64,000 bases of DNA, taken from the NCBI GenBank assembly GCA_947460975.1, contig CANHGO010000005.1, positions 1-64,000 on the forward strand. Direction: 5' to 3'. Origin of the DNA: Cytophagaceae bacterium (GTDB lineage: Bacteria > Bacteroidota > Bacteroidia > Cytophagales > Spirosomataceae). Below are positions 46,920-56,189 of this stretch, in pieces (position 1 is the stretch's first letter; the number at the start of each line of letters is the position of its first letter). The position numbers were made by a program, and so were the translations under genes. Under the pieces are notes generated by a model, which saw only the letters and a program-made list of their open reading frames with translations, was not told the origin of the DNA and did no database searches.

Positions 46920-48272
46920 TTAATTGCAATGATCTCGGATGACCTGGTAGGCAGGATTATATCCTAATTCTCCTGATTTACTTAGATCTAAACAACCAGT
47001 ATTGTCGCTGAGGGCTAATTTTATAATGCCTCGAACATAATAAGCTTCCGCATATTTCGGATTTAATTTAATTGCATTGCTACAATCTTGGATGGCATTA
47101 CGTTGGTCTCCCAAAGATGATTTGGCAACGCCTCTTAAAAAATAGGCCTCCGCATATATTGGATTGAGCGAAATAGCTTTATTGTAATCATCCATAGCTT
47201 GTTTTTGGTCCCCAGATTTTGCCTTAGCAGATCCTCTATTGAAATATATTTCAGCTCTTTCAGACGTAAATTCTGCCATTTTTATTTTGTCCTGTACGCC
47301 ATTTCTTAGGTCATCTAGCAAATTTTTAGACATTTTGCCATCATAAAGAATCTTCGCATTTTCATTGTTTCCTGTTTCTGCTGCTTTCGTATAATCCTCA
47401 ATGGCTCCCCTTTGGTCCCCAATTTTTGATTTTGAAAAGCCTCTTCCATAATAAGCTTCCACTTTCATTGGGTTTAATTCCAATGACCTGCTGAAATCTT
47501 CTAATGCTCCTTTTTCACCGTTTTCGCCTCTAAAATTTTCCAATTGGGTTTTGCAAAATCCTGAAAAATAATAATCATCTGGATTGTCTGGACTCAGTTT
47601 AATAGCTTCCGCATAATCTTTTAAAGCTGTGGCAAATTCTCCTAATTTTAGTTTGGAATAAGCCCTGCTCGAATAATAATTTGCGCGCTTTGGATTGATG
47701 GTGATGGCTTTATCAAAATCCTCTAAACTGCCTTTATAGTCTCCCAGTTTTACTTTTGATTCGCCTCTAGATGCTAAGCCTGGTGCATATTCTGGATTTA
47801 ATTCTAATGATTTGTTGAAATCAGATAAACCTCCTCGAAAGTTTTGAAGTTTCATTTTGGAGATACCCCGACTAAAATACGCGGTGGCTTCCAATGGATT
47901 TAAACGAATCGCTTCATTGTAATCATTCATGGCCACTTTATGATTGTCTTGCATGCTATAACTTTGTCCTCTTGCGATAAAAGCTTCAAAATAAGTAGGT
48001 TTCAATTCAATAGCTTTGTCAAAATCTAAGATAGCTCCTCGGAAATCTTTTAAATTGTATTTGGCAAATCCGCGATTGTAAAATGAAACGGGATTCGGAT
48101 TGGCGATATTTTTTTCAATTTCAATGCTGAAATTCCTTAATGCATCGGCGTAATTACCTGTTTTGTTTTGCGTAATGCCTAATTCAAGGTAATTAGGAGT
48201 GGCGTCTTGGGCAATGACTGTAGTGATGAATAGTAAATTCAACAAGAATAGAATGGAAATTCGTTGTAACAT
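46920..48272 (-). CDS. secreted TPR-repeat protein
   Basis: This 450-residue protein has a signal peptide ending near TVIAQ. The rest consists of about eleven TPR units of very regular form (AYFSRGISKMKLQNFRGGL, NYYSSRAYSKLKLGEFATAL, EAYYVRGIIKLALSDN). A degenerate segment near residues 300-335 interrupts the array. It ends RDHCN. Such all-TPR periplasmic or outer-membrane-associated proteins act as scaffolds, and no partner can be named. It lies 35 bases after menA on the same strand. Confidence 0.85.
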   Translation of the reverse strand: MLQRISILFLLNLLFITTVIAQDATPNYLELGITQNKTGNYADALRNFSIEIEKNIANPNPVSFYNRGFAKYNLKDFRGAILDFDKAIELKPTYFEAFIARGQSYSMQDNHKVAMNDYNEAIRLNPLEATAYFSRGISKMKLQNFRGGLSDFNKSLELNPEYAPGLASRGESKVKLGDYKGSLEDFDKAITINPKRANYYSSRAYSKLKLGEFATALKDYAEAIKLSPDNPDDYYFSGFCKTQLENFRGENGEKGALEDFSRSLELNPMKVEAYYGRGFSKSKIGDQRGAIEDYTKAAETGNNENAKILYDGKMSKNLLDDLRNGVQDKIKMAEFTSERAEIYFNRGSAKAKSGDQKQAMDDYNKAISLNPIYAEAYFLRGVAKSSLGDQRNAIQDCSNAIKLNPKYAEAYYVRGIIKLALSDNTGCLDLSKSGELGYNPAYQVIRDHCN

Positions 48273-48307
48273 GAGTGGATTATTTTTTTGTAAAAATAGT
48301 CAATTTT

Positions 48308-49216
48308 CTAGCTAAGAAAAATTTGACTCACACCAAAAATCACAATCAAAAACAAAGTGCTCAATGCAGTCTTTTTTAAATAAGGATCTATTTGTGCTGG
48401 GGTCATTTTTGAATTCAATTGCTTAATGATTTGAACCAAAGGGTACCATCCCGCCATAATGATAATGTTCTGTGATAATTGAATGGGTTTTCCTTGATAC
48501 ATTAAGTAGATTATAAAGGTACATACACCTAATAACATGATTGTTTTTTGGTAGTAGAACCCATAAATTTTACCTATACGAACTGGAATAGAATTTTTTC
48601 CAGTTTTTCGGTCATTTTCGATGTCCCTCAAATTATTTAAATTCAATACGGCAACAGATAAAAATCCACAACCAGAGGCAGGAATTAGAATGTAATAATT
48701 TAAAATTTCAGTTTGTAAATAATAGGTGCCAAAGGTGCCAACCCAACCAAAAAATAGAAATACAGAAAGGTCGCCTAGGCCCATATAGCCATAGGGTTTT
48801 TTGCCAACCGTATAAGCGATTGCTGCTAAAATAGCGAGAAGACCTAGCCCGACAAAAGCGGTAATCGTTTGTGGATTAGCGTATTGCAAAGCAAAATATA
48901 AAAGACTTATTCCTAAAATAAATGAAAGGCTTGCTGTAATAATGACGGCGTTTTTCATTTCGGAAGGAGAAATCTTCCCAGTCTGTACAGCTCTTAAGGC
49001 TACTTTTCTGTTTTTATTGTCTACTCCATTTTTTGAATCTCCTAAATCATTCGCAAAATTTGAAAGAATTTGGAGTAACAAAGTGGTTATAATAGCTAGA
49101 GCTGCCGTTAAAAAAGAAAATTTTCCGGCCGCATAGGCCAGAAAATTTCCTAATAAAATACTCGCTATCGCTAATGGTAAGGTCCGAGGTCTTGCTGCCT
49201 CAATCCATCGATTCAT
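48308..49216 (-). CDS. menA: 1,4-dihydroxy-2-naphthoate polyprenyltransferase
   Basis: This 302-residue UbiA-fold membrane enzyme attaches the isoprenoid tail in menaquinone synthesis. The two Asp-rich motifs that bind prenyl diphosphate and magnesium are NFANDLGDSKNGVD near residue 55 and DIENDRKTGKNSIPVRIG near 195. Eight or nine membrane helices are evident, and the opening WIEAARPRTLPLAIASILLGN is typical of MenA. It indicates menaquinone-based respiration, the usual quinone of Bacteroidota. It follows the glutathione peroxidase gene by 5 bases. Confidence 0.94.
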   Translation of the reverse strand: MNRWIEAARPRTLPLAIASILLGNFLAYAAGKFSFLTAALAIITTLLLQILSNFANDLGDSKNGVDNKNRKVALRAVQTGKISPSEMKNAVIITASLSFILGISLLYFALQYANPQTITAFVGLGLLAILAAIAYTVGKKPYGYMGLGDLSVFLFFGWVGTFGTYYLQTEILNYYILIPASGCGFLSVAVLNLNNLRDIENDRKTGKNSIPVRIGKIYGFYYQKTIMLLGVCTFIIYLMYQGKPIQLSQNIIIMAGWYPLVQIIKQLNSKMTPAQIDPYLKKTALSTLFLIVIFGVSQIFLS

Positions 49217-49221
49217 GTGAC

Positions 49222-49848
49222 TTATTTATTCAATGCAGCAATGAATTCAGGGCTTGTTGGCTTAATTCCAGAAGCAAAGAAGTTAACTAATTCTCCTTTT
49301 TCATTGATGACATACTTGCAGAAGTTCCAACTTGGTTCCTTTTCGTTCCAACCATTTTGGTTTTTATCTGAAAGCCACTTGTAAAGCTCACATTTCTCTC
49401 CGCCTTTTACAACTACTTTTTCCATCATTTGGAAAGAGACGCCATAATTTTTTTGACAGAAACTAGCTATTTCAGAATTCGTTCCTGGCTCTTGTCCCCC
49501 AAATTCATTGGCTGGAAAACCTAGGACTACGATGTCTTTATTTGCCTGATGGAATTTCTCCCAATCTGCATATTGTGGAGTGTAACCACATTTTGATGCT
49601 GTATTTAAAACAACAATTTTCTTTCCTTTGAACTGAGAAAAGTCGATTACTTTTCCGTCGATGGTCTTCATTTTAAATTGATGAAAGTTCTTTTCAGCGG
49701 TTGTTTCCATTTGGTTTGGACGTGTTAAAACTGTGTTTTGAGTGAATGGCAATGCTAATGCCGTTAAAATAGATCCAATTTTCATAAAGCTTGCTAACAT
49801 GATGGTCAAAATTAAAAAGGTTAAAAAAATGATATACTTACGTTTCAT
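49222..49848 (-). CDS. glutathione peroxidase family protein, exported
   Basis: This 208-residue protein has a hydrophobic N-terminus with two segments (about residues 5-21 and 25-36), so it is membrane-anchored or secreted. The peroxidase domain begins near 50. The peroxidatic Cys is in NTASKCGYTPQY, the Gln in PANEFGGQEPG and the Trp-Asn region in EPSWNFCKY, giving the complete catalytic tetrad. It is a cysteine, not selenocysteine, enzyme and probably uses thioredoxin. Its ATG overlaps the argS stop by one base (TAATG). Confidence 0.92.
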   Translation of the reverse strand: MKRKYIIFLTFLILTIMLASFMKIGSILTALALPFTQNTVLTRPNQMETTAEKNFHQFKMKTIDGKVIDFSQFKGKKIVVLNTASKCGYTPQYADWEKFHQANKDIVVLGFPANEFGGQEPGTNSEIASFCQKNYGVSFQMMEKVVVKGGEKCELYKWLSDKNQNGWNEKEPSWNFCKYVINEKGELVNFFASGIKPTSPEFIAALNK

Positions 49849-51632
49849 TACATTTTATTGGGTGAAACTATTCCTAATAACGAAAAAGCATGCTGAATTG
49901 TTTTGCCCGTAATGTCTGCCAAAGTTAATCGAATGTTTCGTTTATTTTCATCCTCCTCTTTCAAAATACTTAATTCATTATAAAGTTTATTGAATTGCTT
50001 CGCTACATCATACGCATACATCGCGATTAAGGATGGAGAAAATGCTTCTGCTGCCGACTCTATGATGCTTTTATATTGCCCCAGAATATAGATTAAATCT
50101 ATCTCAGTTACGGATAATTCAGTGTTATATGCATGGGTATCCACAAGTTCAATACCTAATTCTTTCGATTTTCTTGTAATCGAGCAGATTCTAGCATGCG
50201 TATATTGAATAAATGGCCCTGTATTTCCTTGAAAATCAATGGATTCCTCTGGGTTAAACATCATACGCTTCTTGGGGTCAACTTTCAATAAAAAGTATTT
50301 CAAAGCCCCCATGCCAAGTTGCTGGTATAATTCGTTCGACGCATCTTCCGTAAATCCATCTGTTTTTCCTAACTCCATGGTACGCTCTTTGGCGGTTTGT
50401 ACCATTTCAGCCATTAAATCATCCGCGTCAACTACCGTGCCTTCACGTGATTTCATTTTTCCGCTGGGCAAATCAACCATTCCGTAGGATAAGTGGAAAT
50501 TGCCATATGAATAAGGTTTATTCAATTTTTTTAGAATATGGAACAAGACTTCAAAATGGTAATCTTGCTCATTTCCTACCACATAAATTGATTTTTTTGC
50601 TCCAAAATCCTCGAATTTCAATTGAGCCGTTCCCATATCTTGTGTAATGTAAACGGAGGTTCCATCTTTTCTCAAAACCAACTTTTCATCCAAGCCCTCA
50701 TCTTCTAAATTGATCCAAACGGATTGATCTTCTTTTTGATAAAAAACACCCTCTTTTAATCCTTCGTCGACCAATTTCTTACCCAGTAAATAGGTATTTG
50801 ACTCCCTATAAATTTTATCAAAACGAACGCCCATTTGCGCATAGCTTTTCTCAAAACCTGCAAAAACCCAAGTATTCATCGTTTTCCAAAGGTCCATGAC
50901 TACTTGATCTCCTTGTTCCCAAGCCAATAACATGTCTTGCGCTTTTAGAAGGATGGGTGCTTCTTTTTTTGCTTTTTCAGGATCTAAACCTTGTTTAACT
51001 AATACGTCTATTTCAGCTTTATAGAGTTGGTCAAATGCCACATAATATTTTCCAACCAAATGATCCCCTTTTAATCCACTAGTTTCGGGTGTTTCTCCCT
51101 GGCTCATGAGTTGGTATGCCAGCATCGATTTACAAATATGGATCCCTCGGTCATTCACCAAATTTGTTTTGATGACCTCATATCCAGCGGCTTCCAAAAT
51201 TTGAGCCACAGAAAATCCAAGAAAATTATTTCTTAAATGGCCTAAGTGTAAAGGTTTATTGGTGTTGGGGGATGAATATTCAATTAATACTTTTTCCCCT
51301 TTCTTATCTAAAGAGAATTTTTGAGAACCCTGAATAATTTTGTTTAACGCATTTAGCCAAACCTCATCCGTAAAGCTAAAGTTTAAAAAGCCCTGAACTA
51401 CTTGGAATTTTTTAACGCCTGAATAGTTTTCCAAGACGAATTGGCCTAGTTTCTCAGCGATTGCCGCAGGTGCTAAACCTGCTTGCTTGGTAAAAGGGAA
51501 TACAACAAAAGTATAACTTCCTTCAAATTCCTTTTTGGTTTCTTGCAAAACCAAGTCGTTTGCTTGAATTTGAAATAATGAGGATAAGCCATTTTGTAGG
51601 GCTTCAATTAATTGCTTTTGTACTAATAACAT
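49848..51632 (-). CDS. argS: arginyl-tRNA synthetase
   Basis: This 594-residue class I synthetase has the Arg N-terminal additional domain (about 1-85), SSPNTNKPLHLGHLRNN with the HIGH-type motif HLGH, KMKSREGTVVDADDL as the KMSKS-like loop, and a C-terminal anticodon-binding DALR domain with ARICSITRKS. It charges tRNA-Arg. The frame is open 20 codons upstream, but that part covers the promoter region, so the ATG at 51630-51632 is used. It heads an operon with glutathione peroxidase and menA and is divergent from sua5. Confidence 0.97.
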   Translation of the reverse strand: MLLVQKQLIEALQNGLSSLFQIQANDLVLQETKKEFEGSYTFVVFPFTKQAGLAPAAIAEKLGQFVLENYSGVKKFQVVQGFLNFSFTDEVWLNALNKIIQGSQKFSLDKKGEKVLIEYSSPNTNKPLHLGHLRNNFLGFSVAQILEAAGYEVIKTNLVNDRGIHICKSMLAYQLMSQGETPETSGLKGDHLVGKYYVAFDQLYKAEIDVLVKQGLDPEKAKKEAPILLKAQDMLLAWEQGDQVVMDLWKTMNTWVFAGFEKSYAQMGVRFDKIYRESNTYLLGKKLVDEGLKEGVFYQKEDQSVWINLEDEGLDEKLVLRKDGTSVYITQDMGTAQLKFEDFGAKKSIYVVGNEQDYHFEVLFHILKKLNKPYSYGNFHLSYGMVDLPSGKMKSREGTVVDADDLMAEMVQTAKERTMELGKTDGFTEDASNELYQQLGMGALKYFLLKVDPKKRMMFNPEESIDFQGNTGPFIQYTHARICSITRKSKELGIELVDTHAYNTELSVTEIDLIYILGQYKSIIESAAEAFSPSLIAMYAYDVAKQFNKLYNELSILKEEDENKRNIRLTLADITGKTIQHAFSLLGIVSPNKM

Positions 51633-51669
51633 AATAAAATAATTGGATTTAATGATCCCCAATAAGCAA

Positions 51670-51677
51670 CAAAGGTA
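51670..51677 (-). promoter_or_regulatory. -7 promoter element of argS
   Basis: On the minus strand this reads TACCTTTG, a perfect TAnnTTTG match. It predicts a leader of about 31 bases before the argS ATG. No TTG at the proper spacing was found. Confidence 0.5.
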
Positions 51678-51730
51678 GCCAATTTGGATCAAATATTGCG
51701 ATTTGACTTAATAAATGAGGAATTAAATCT

Positions 51731-51738
51731 TACCTTTG
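51731..51738 (+). promoter_or_regulatory. -7 promoter element of sua5
   Basis: TACCTTTG is a perfect TAnnTTTG match ending only 8 bases before the sua5 ATG. A TTTG lies 25 bases upstream (51702-51705), longer than the usual 19-21. If used, the mRNA would be nearly leaderless. Confidence 0.45.
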
Positions 51739-51746
51739 TGCCCATT

Positions 51747-52313
51747 ATGTTGAATCTATATGCAGATGCGCTTGCCTCTTTAAAGTCCGGAGGTGTAATT
51801 TTATATCCAAGTGACACCATTTGGGGTTTGGGCTGTGATGCTCGTATGGATGCGTCCATTGAAAAACTATTTGACATAAAAAATCGACCAGAAAATAAGG
51901 GATTGATTTTGTTGATTTCTAAAATTGAGCAGTTAAGTGAATATGTGGAGCAGGTGCCAGAAATTGCTTGGGACTTAGCTGAGTTCGCAGAAGATCCATT
52001 AACCATTATATATCCTAAAGGCAAAAACGTCAGTAAGTATATGTTAGGCCCCGATGGCAGCATCGCAATCCGATTATTGAAAGATGAATTTTGTAAGGGT
52101 TTGGTCTATCGCTATCAGCGGGGAATTGTTTCCACCTCAGCTAATATTTCAGGAACTCCATCGCCGACTGATTTTGCCAGTATTTCTGAATCGATCAAAT
52201 CGAAGGTGGATTATATTTTAAAGCCAGAAAATTCGGATAAAAAAGGAGGGATAAAATCTTCCAAAATAATTAAATTGGGATTAGGTGGTGAATATACGAT
52301 GATACGATCTTGA
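51747..52313 (+). CDS. L-threonylcarbamoyladenylate synthase (Sua5/YciO/YrdC family)
   Basis: This 188-residue protein makes threonylcarbamoyl-AMP, the intermediate for t6A37 of ANN-decoding tRNAs. Motifs are GGVILYPSDTIWGLGCDA, IKNRPENKGLILLI (nucleotide and bicarbonate site), DGSIAIRLLKDEFC and the closing VSTSANISGTPSPTDFASI. It is the short YrdC-type form. The frame is open 21 codons upstream, but that part lies in the promoter region. Its TGA overlaps the next ATG by one base (TGATG), pairing two tRNA maturation enzymes. Confidence 0.93.
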   Translation: MLNLYADALASLKSGGVILYPSDTIWGLGCDARMDASIEKLFDIKNRPENKGLILLISKIEQLSEYVEQVPEIAWDLAEFAEDPLTIIYPKGKNVSKYMLGPDGSIAIRLLKDEFCKGLVYRYQRGIVSTSANISGTPSPTDFASISESIKSKVDYILKPENSDKKGGIKSSKIIKLGLGGEYTMIRS

Positions 52314-53755
52314 TGAAATCCGGCATAGAAATTATTGAAAATCCAATTTTCAAGATCATTGGGGAAGCCTCAGATTTCTTGGGTTTAGAAAGCTATGTGG
52401 TGGGAGGTTTTGTCCGAGATAGCTTATTGGCTCGTGAATGTAAAGACATTGACATTGTTTGTTTGGGTTCAGGAATTGGATTAGCTGAAGAAGTGGCAAA
52501 GCGATTTAATTTGTCTGAGCAATCGGTATCTATTTTTAAGAATTTTGGTACGGCCATGTTGAAAGTGGATGACTGGGATTTGGAATTTGTGGGGGCGCGG
52601 AAGGAATCATATCAGCGGGATTCTCGGAAGCCTTTGGTTTTGGAGGGTAGTTTGGAGGATGATCAAAATAGGCGAGATTTTACAATTAATGCATTGGCGG
52701 TTTCGGTCAACAATGACACTTGGGGTACCTTATTGGATCCATTTGGAGGAATTGATGATTTACAAGCTAAGATAATTAGGACTCCTTTAGAGCCTGGAAT
52801 TACTTTTTCGGATGATCCATTGCGCATGATGCGTGCGGTTCGTTTTGCTACCCAATTGGGCTTTGACATTTTCCCAGAAACTTTTGAGGCTTTAACTACG
52901 GAGAAAGACCGATTGTCGATTATTTCGATGGAGCGTATTTCGGAGGAGTTGAATAAAATCATACTTTCAGATCGGCCTTCGTATGGATTTTTGTTGTTAG
53001 ATGCATGTCAAATTTTGCCCATTATATTCCCAGAGTTCATGAAGTTGAAGGGTGTGGATACGGAAGAAGGGAAGGGGCATAAGGATAATTTTTATCACAC
53101 GTTACAGGTGCTTGATAATATTTCAAAAAACACAAATGATCTTTGGTGGCGTTGGGCAGCTATTTTGCATGATATTGCAAAGCCTCAAACCAAGAAATTT
53201 GTGCAGCAAAAAGGGTGGACATTTCATGGCCATGAGGAAATAGGAGCGAGGCAGGTCCCTACTATTTTCAAAAGGTTCAAATTGCCTTTAAATGAGAAGA
53301 TGAAGTTGGTGCAGAAATTAGTCCGTTTACATCTCCGTCCTATTGCCTTATCCAAAGAAGAGATTACAGACTCAGCTTTAAGGAGATTGCTTTTTGAGGC
53401 GGGGGATGAATTGGAAGCTTTAATGACTTTATGTAGAGCTGATATTACTTCTAAAAATGGGGATAAGGTTAAAAAATATTTACGAAATTTTGATACGGTG
53501 GAAGGTAAGTTGAGAGAGGTAGAAGCCAGTGATTCGTTGCGTAGTTTTCAACCTGTTTTTTCTGGCGAGGTAATTATGGACGTGTTTGACATGGGTCCTG
53601 GGAAGGAAGTTGGCCTAATAAAAATCGCTATTCGTGAAGCTATTTTAGATGGCTTGATCCGGAATGATTTTGCTTCGGGTTGGGACTTTATGATTTCTGA
53701 GGGACTTAAATTGGGTTTGAAGCCTGTAAAGAGTTTGGATCAAATGATCAGTTAA
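52313..53755 (+). CDS. CCA-adding-type tRNA nucleotidyltransferase with HD domain
   Basis: This 480-residue class II polynucleotide adenylyltransferase-like protein has the catalytic head GGFVRDSLLARECKDIDIV, the metal Asp pair, RRDFTINALAV, the DPLRMMRAVRFATQLGF neck and an HD domain with ILHDIAKPQTKK (about residues 265-385). It probably adds or repairs the 3-prime CCA of tRNAs. Poly(A) polymerase activity is the alternative in this family. It is coupled to sua5. It is followed by the small XRE regulator after 58 bases. Confidence 0.9.
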   Translation: MKSGIEIIENPIFKIIGEASDFLGLESYVVGGFVRDSLLARECKDIDIVCLGSGIGLAEEVAKRFNLSEQSVSIFKNFGTAMLKVDDWDLEFVGARKESYQRDSRKPLVLEGSLEDDQNRRDFTINALAVSVNNDTWGTLLDPFGGIDDLQAKIIRTPLEPGITFSDDPLRMMRAVRFATQLGFDIFPETFEALTTEKDRLSIISMERISEELNKIILSDRPSYGFLLLDACQILPIIFPEFMKLKGVDTEEGKGHKDNFYHTLQVLDNISKNTNDLWWRWAAILHDIAKPQTKKFVQQKGWTFHGHEEIGARQVPTIFKRFKLPLNEKMKLVQKLVRLHLRPIALSKEEITDSALRRLLFEAGDELEALMTLCRADITSKNGDKVKKYLRNFDTVEGKLREVEASDSLRSFQPVFSGEVIMDVFDMGPGKEVGLIKIAIREAILDGLIRNDFASGWDFMISEGLKLGLKPVKSLDQMIS

Positions 53756-53813
53756 TTTGTGGTTTATATTTATAAATTATATTAATTTCGCTTATAGCCA
53801 TTAATATAATAAT

Positions 53814-54023
53814 ATGAATCAAATCCTTCAAAATATTCGGAGATTGAGACTTTCTAAAGAAATTTCTCAAGAGGCAATTGCCAACTCACTAAAAATGACC
53901 CAAAGTGCATATGCAAAATTAGAAAGAGGTCAAACAAAATTGAGTCTTGAAAGATATTTATTGATTTCGGTATACTTTGATGTGGATAAGTCAGTGTTGC
54001 TTCAAGATGATATTCAAATCTGA
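53814..54023 (+). CDS. small XRE-family helix-turn-helix regulator
   Basis: This 69-residue protein is a single Cro/C1-type HTH domain: RRLRLSKEISQEAIANSLKMTQSAYAKLERGQTKLSLERYLLISVYF. There is no effector domain. It stands on the plus strand, 2 bases from the end of the exporter gene of the bacteriocin-like cluster (convergent), in the same A+T-rich segment. It may regulate that cluster, but the cluster's promoter is about 6 kb away, so this is inference. Related short regulators sit at many Bacteroidota loci. Confidence 0.85.
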   Translation: MNQILQNIRRLRLSKEISQEAIANSLKMTQSAYAKLERGQTKLSLERYLLISVYFDVDKSVLLQDDIQI

Positions 54024-54025
54024 TT

Positions 54026-56188
54026 TCAAATCATTAAATCTTGGTGCTGTAATTGCCACAAACTATTATAATCGCCTTTTAAGTTAATTAATTCTTGGTG
54101 GGTGCCAACTTCTTGAACTTGTCCTCTTTTAAGGAAAACAATTCGGTCAACAGATTTTATCGTGCTCAATCGATGTGCAATAATGACAATTGTTTTAAAT
54201 TGTTTTTTATAGGATTCTATGAATTTCTTAATGGGCAATTCCGAATTTGAATCTAATGAGGATGTGGCTTCGTCCAATAATAGAATTTCAGGTTTTTTAT
54301 AAATAGCTCTGGCAAAAGCTATTCTTTGTTTTTGACCTCCTGATAATAATGTTCCATTTTCGCCAATTTCAGTATTGTAGCTGTTGGGTAGTCTTTCTAT
54401 AAATTCATTAATTTCAAGTTTACTGCATATGTCTAAGATTCTTTTAATGTCAGGATTGGGATCTCCAAGTGCAATATTTTCAATAATATTTCCGGAGAAC
54501 AGTTGCAAGTCTTGAGAAATCACCCCCACCATTGATCTTAAATCTTTTACATTTATATCATTCATATTGTAATGACCAATAAAAACACTCCCTTCTCTTA
54601 TTGGATATAACTGTTGAAATAAAGAAAATATGGTTGTTTTACCACAACCGCTTTCACCGACTAGTGCAGTAACTTGATTTTTGTAAATAGTTAAATTGAA
54701 ATCGACAAATAATTTTGCTTTATTTCCATAGCTGAAAGTAACATGTTGGAATTGAATGTCACCTAAATCAGATTTTTGTAACGTTAACTTGCTTTGATTT
54801 GTGCTTTCGATTTCTAAATCCATGATTTCAAAAAGTCTATCACTAGCGATTAACGCATTTTGAATCGATTTATTTGCCCCAATGAGCATGGTGACAGGGC
54901 CTGTAAAAAAACCGATTAATGCATAAAATGAAAATAATTCACCTGGTGAAACCATTCCATCAATTACATAGTAAGATCCAAACCATAATATAATGATAGT
55001 TAAAATGGACGATAGGTATTGGCTTGATGCAGATGCGAATAAGCTATTTAATCCTGATTTAAAACCTGTGAATAATAATTTTACAAACCTGTGCTCAATT
55101 TGTGAGTTTGAAAATTCTTCAATTCCAAATTCTTTTATTGTTTTAGCATGATTGATGGATTCAACTAATTGTGTTTCCAATTTTGCAGAAACTTCCATTA
55201 TTTTCCTTTCATTCCTTTTGTTTAAATAATTCATAGAAAAATATATACCCGTATAAATGGGTATGATGAATGAAATAATCAATGCAAGTTTCCAATAATA
55301 GGTAAACATTAAGGTAACAGTAAACACGATGACTAATGAATTCACTAAAATTTCCAATGCAGTTTCATTGATAAAATTTCTTATTTTAATCGCGTCATTT
55401 ATTCTAGAAATTATTTCACCAATTCGCATAGTATCAAAAAATCTTTGAGGCAAATTCATTATGTGTGTATAGTATCCAAGGATTAATTGGGCATCAATTA
55501 ACTGGCCGGTTTTCATGACTAATACCGTTTTTTTAGCTCCAATTATGGCTTGAATACTTATTAATAAGATCATAAGGCTACTCATCAAATTCAATAAATT
55601 TTTATTTCCATTGATTAAAACATGATCTGTTATTTTTTGAATATAAATAGGGATTGATAGCCCCAAGATTGTATATAATAGTGCCCCAAAAATGGATTGA
55701 AATAAAATTGACTTATGAGGTTTAATCAATGAATAAAATCGGGATATATTTGATTGTTTGAAATTTGAAGGGGAAAAATTACTTTTAGGGGCAATTAAAA
55801 TTAAGGCACTTGACCAACTAGCTTCAAACTCCTTTATACCTATTTGAATTAGATGGCCCAAGCTTGGATCCATTATAGTTAGTGATTTTTTTTTCACTTT
55901 ATAAATAACAACAAAATGTTGTAATCGATTTTCATATATCATGTGTGCTATTGATGGCAAAGGGATTTTGTCAATTGCTTCAATGCTAGCTTTTACTCCT
56001 TTTGCATGAAAGCCCATTTTATCTAGGGCGTCAATTAGTCCCAATACATTTGCTCCATTTTTATCTGTTTCCGACCATTGTCTAATTTTTGTAATGGGTA
56101 CAAATATCTTATGAAAATTTCCTACAGATGATATGCACGCTGCGCCGCAATCCATCATGTCGTGTTGCTTTACTTCAATGGACTTCAT
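54026..56188 (-). CDS. peptidase-containing ABC exporter (PCAT) for double-glycine peptides
   Basis: This 720-residue protein has an N-terminal C39 peptidase domain (about 1-130) with Gln8, the nucleophile Cys14 in MMDCGAACIS, His91 in LQHFVVIYKV and Asp107 in TIMDPSLG. The transmembrane domain spans about 160-445. The ATPase domain has Walker A VGESGCGKTT, signature LLSGGQKQR and Walker B LLLDEATSSLD. PCATs cut the leader after the GG of a precursor and export the core across the inner membrane. All catalytic residues are present. It follows the HlyD-type gene with one base between, and the two GG-leader precursors upstream are the natural substrates. Confidence 0.95.
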   Translation of the reverse strand: MKSIEVKQHDMMDCGAACISSVGNFHKIFVPITKIRQWSETDKNGANVLGLIDALDKMGFHAKGVKASIEAIDKIPLPSIAHMIYENRLQHFVVIYKVKKKSLTIMDPSLGHLIQIGIKEFEASWSSALILIAPKSNFSPSNFKQSNISRFYSLIKPHKSILFQSIFGALLYTILGLSIPIYIQKITDHVLINGNKNLLNLMSSLMILLISIQAIIGAKKTVLVMKTGQLIDAQLILGYYTHIMNLPQRFFDTMRIGEIISRINDAIKIRNFINETALEILVNSLVIVFTVTLMFTYYWKLALIISFIIPIYTGIYFSMNYLNKRNERKIMEVSAKLETQLVESINHAKTIKEFGIEEFSNSQIEHRFVKLLFTGFKSGLNSLFASASSQYLSSILTIIILWFGSYYVIDGMVSPGELFSFYALIGFFTGPVTMLIGANKSIQNALIASDRLFEIMDLEIESTNQSKLTLQKSDLGDIQFQHVTFSYGNKAKLFVDFNLTIYKNQVTALVGESGCGKTTIFSLFQQLYPIREGSVFIGHYNMNDINVKDLRSMVGVISQDLQLFSGNIIENIALGDPNPDIKRILDICSKLEINEFIERLPNSYNTEIGENGTLLSGGQKQRIAFARAIYKKPEILLLDEATSSLDSNSELPIKKFIESYKKQFKTIVIIAHRLSTIKSVDRIVFLKRGQVQEVGTHQELINLKGDYNSLWQLQHQDLMI

Positions 56189-56189
56189 T

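Noticed and set aside
49222-49848. Glutathione peroxidase as a selenoprotein linked to selD
   Set aside because: The peroxidatic position is a plain cysteine codon and no in-frame TGA is present.
53756-53790. TTTG and TAATTTCG as a promoter of the XRE regulator
   Set aside because: The gap of 23 bases and a mismatch in the last part of the element make it too weak to list.
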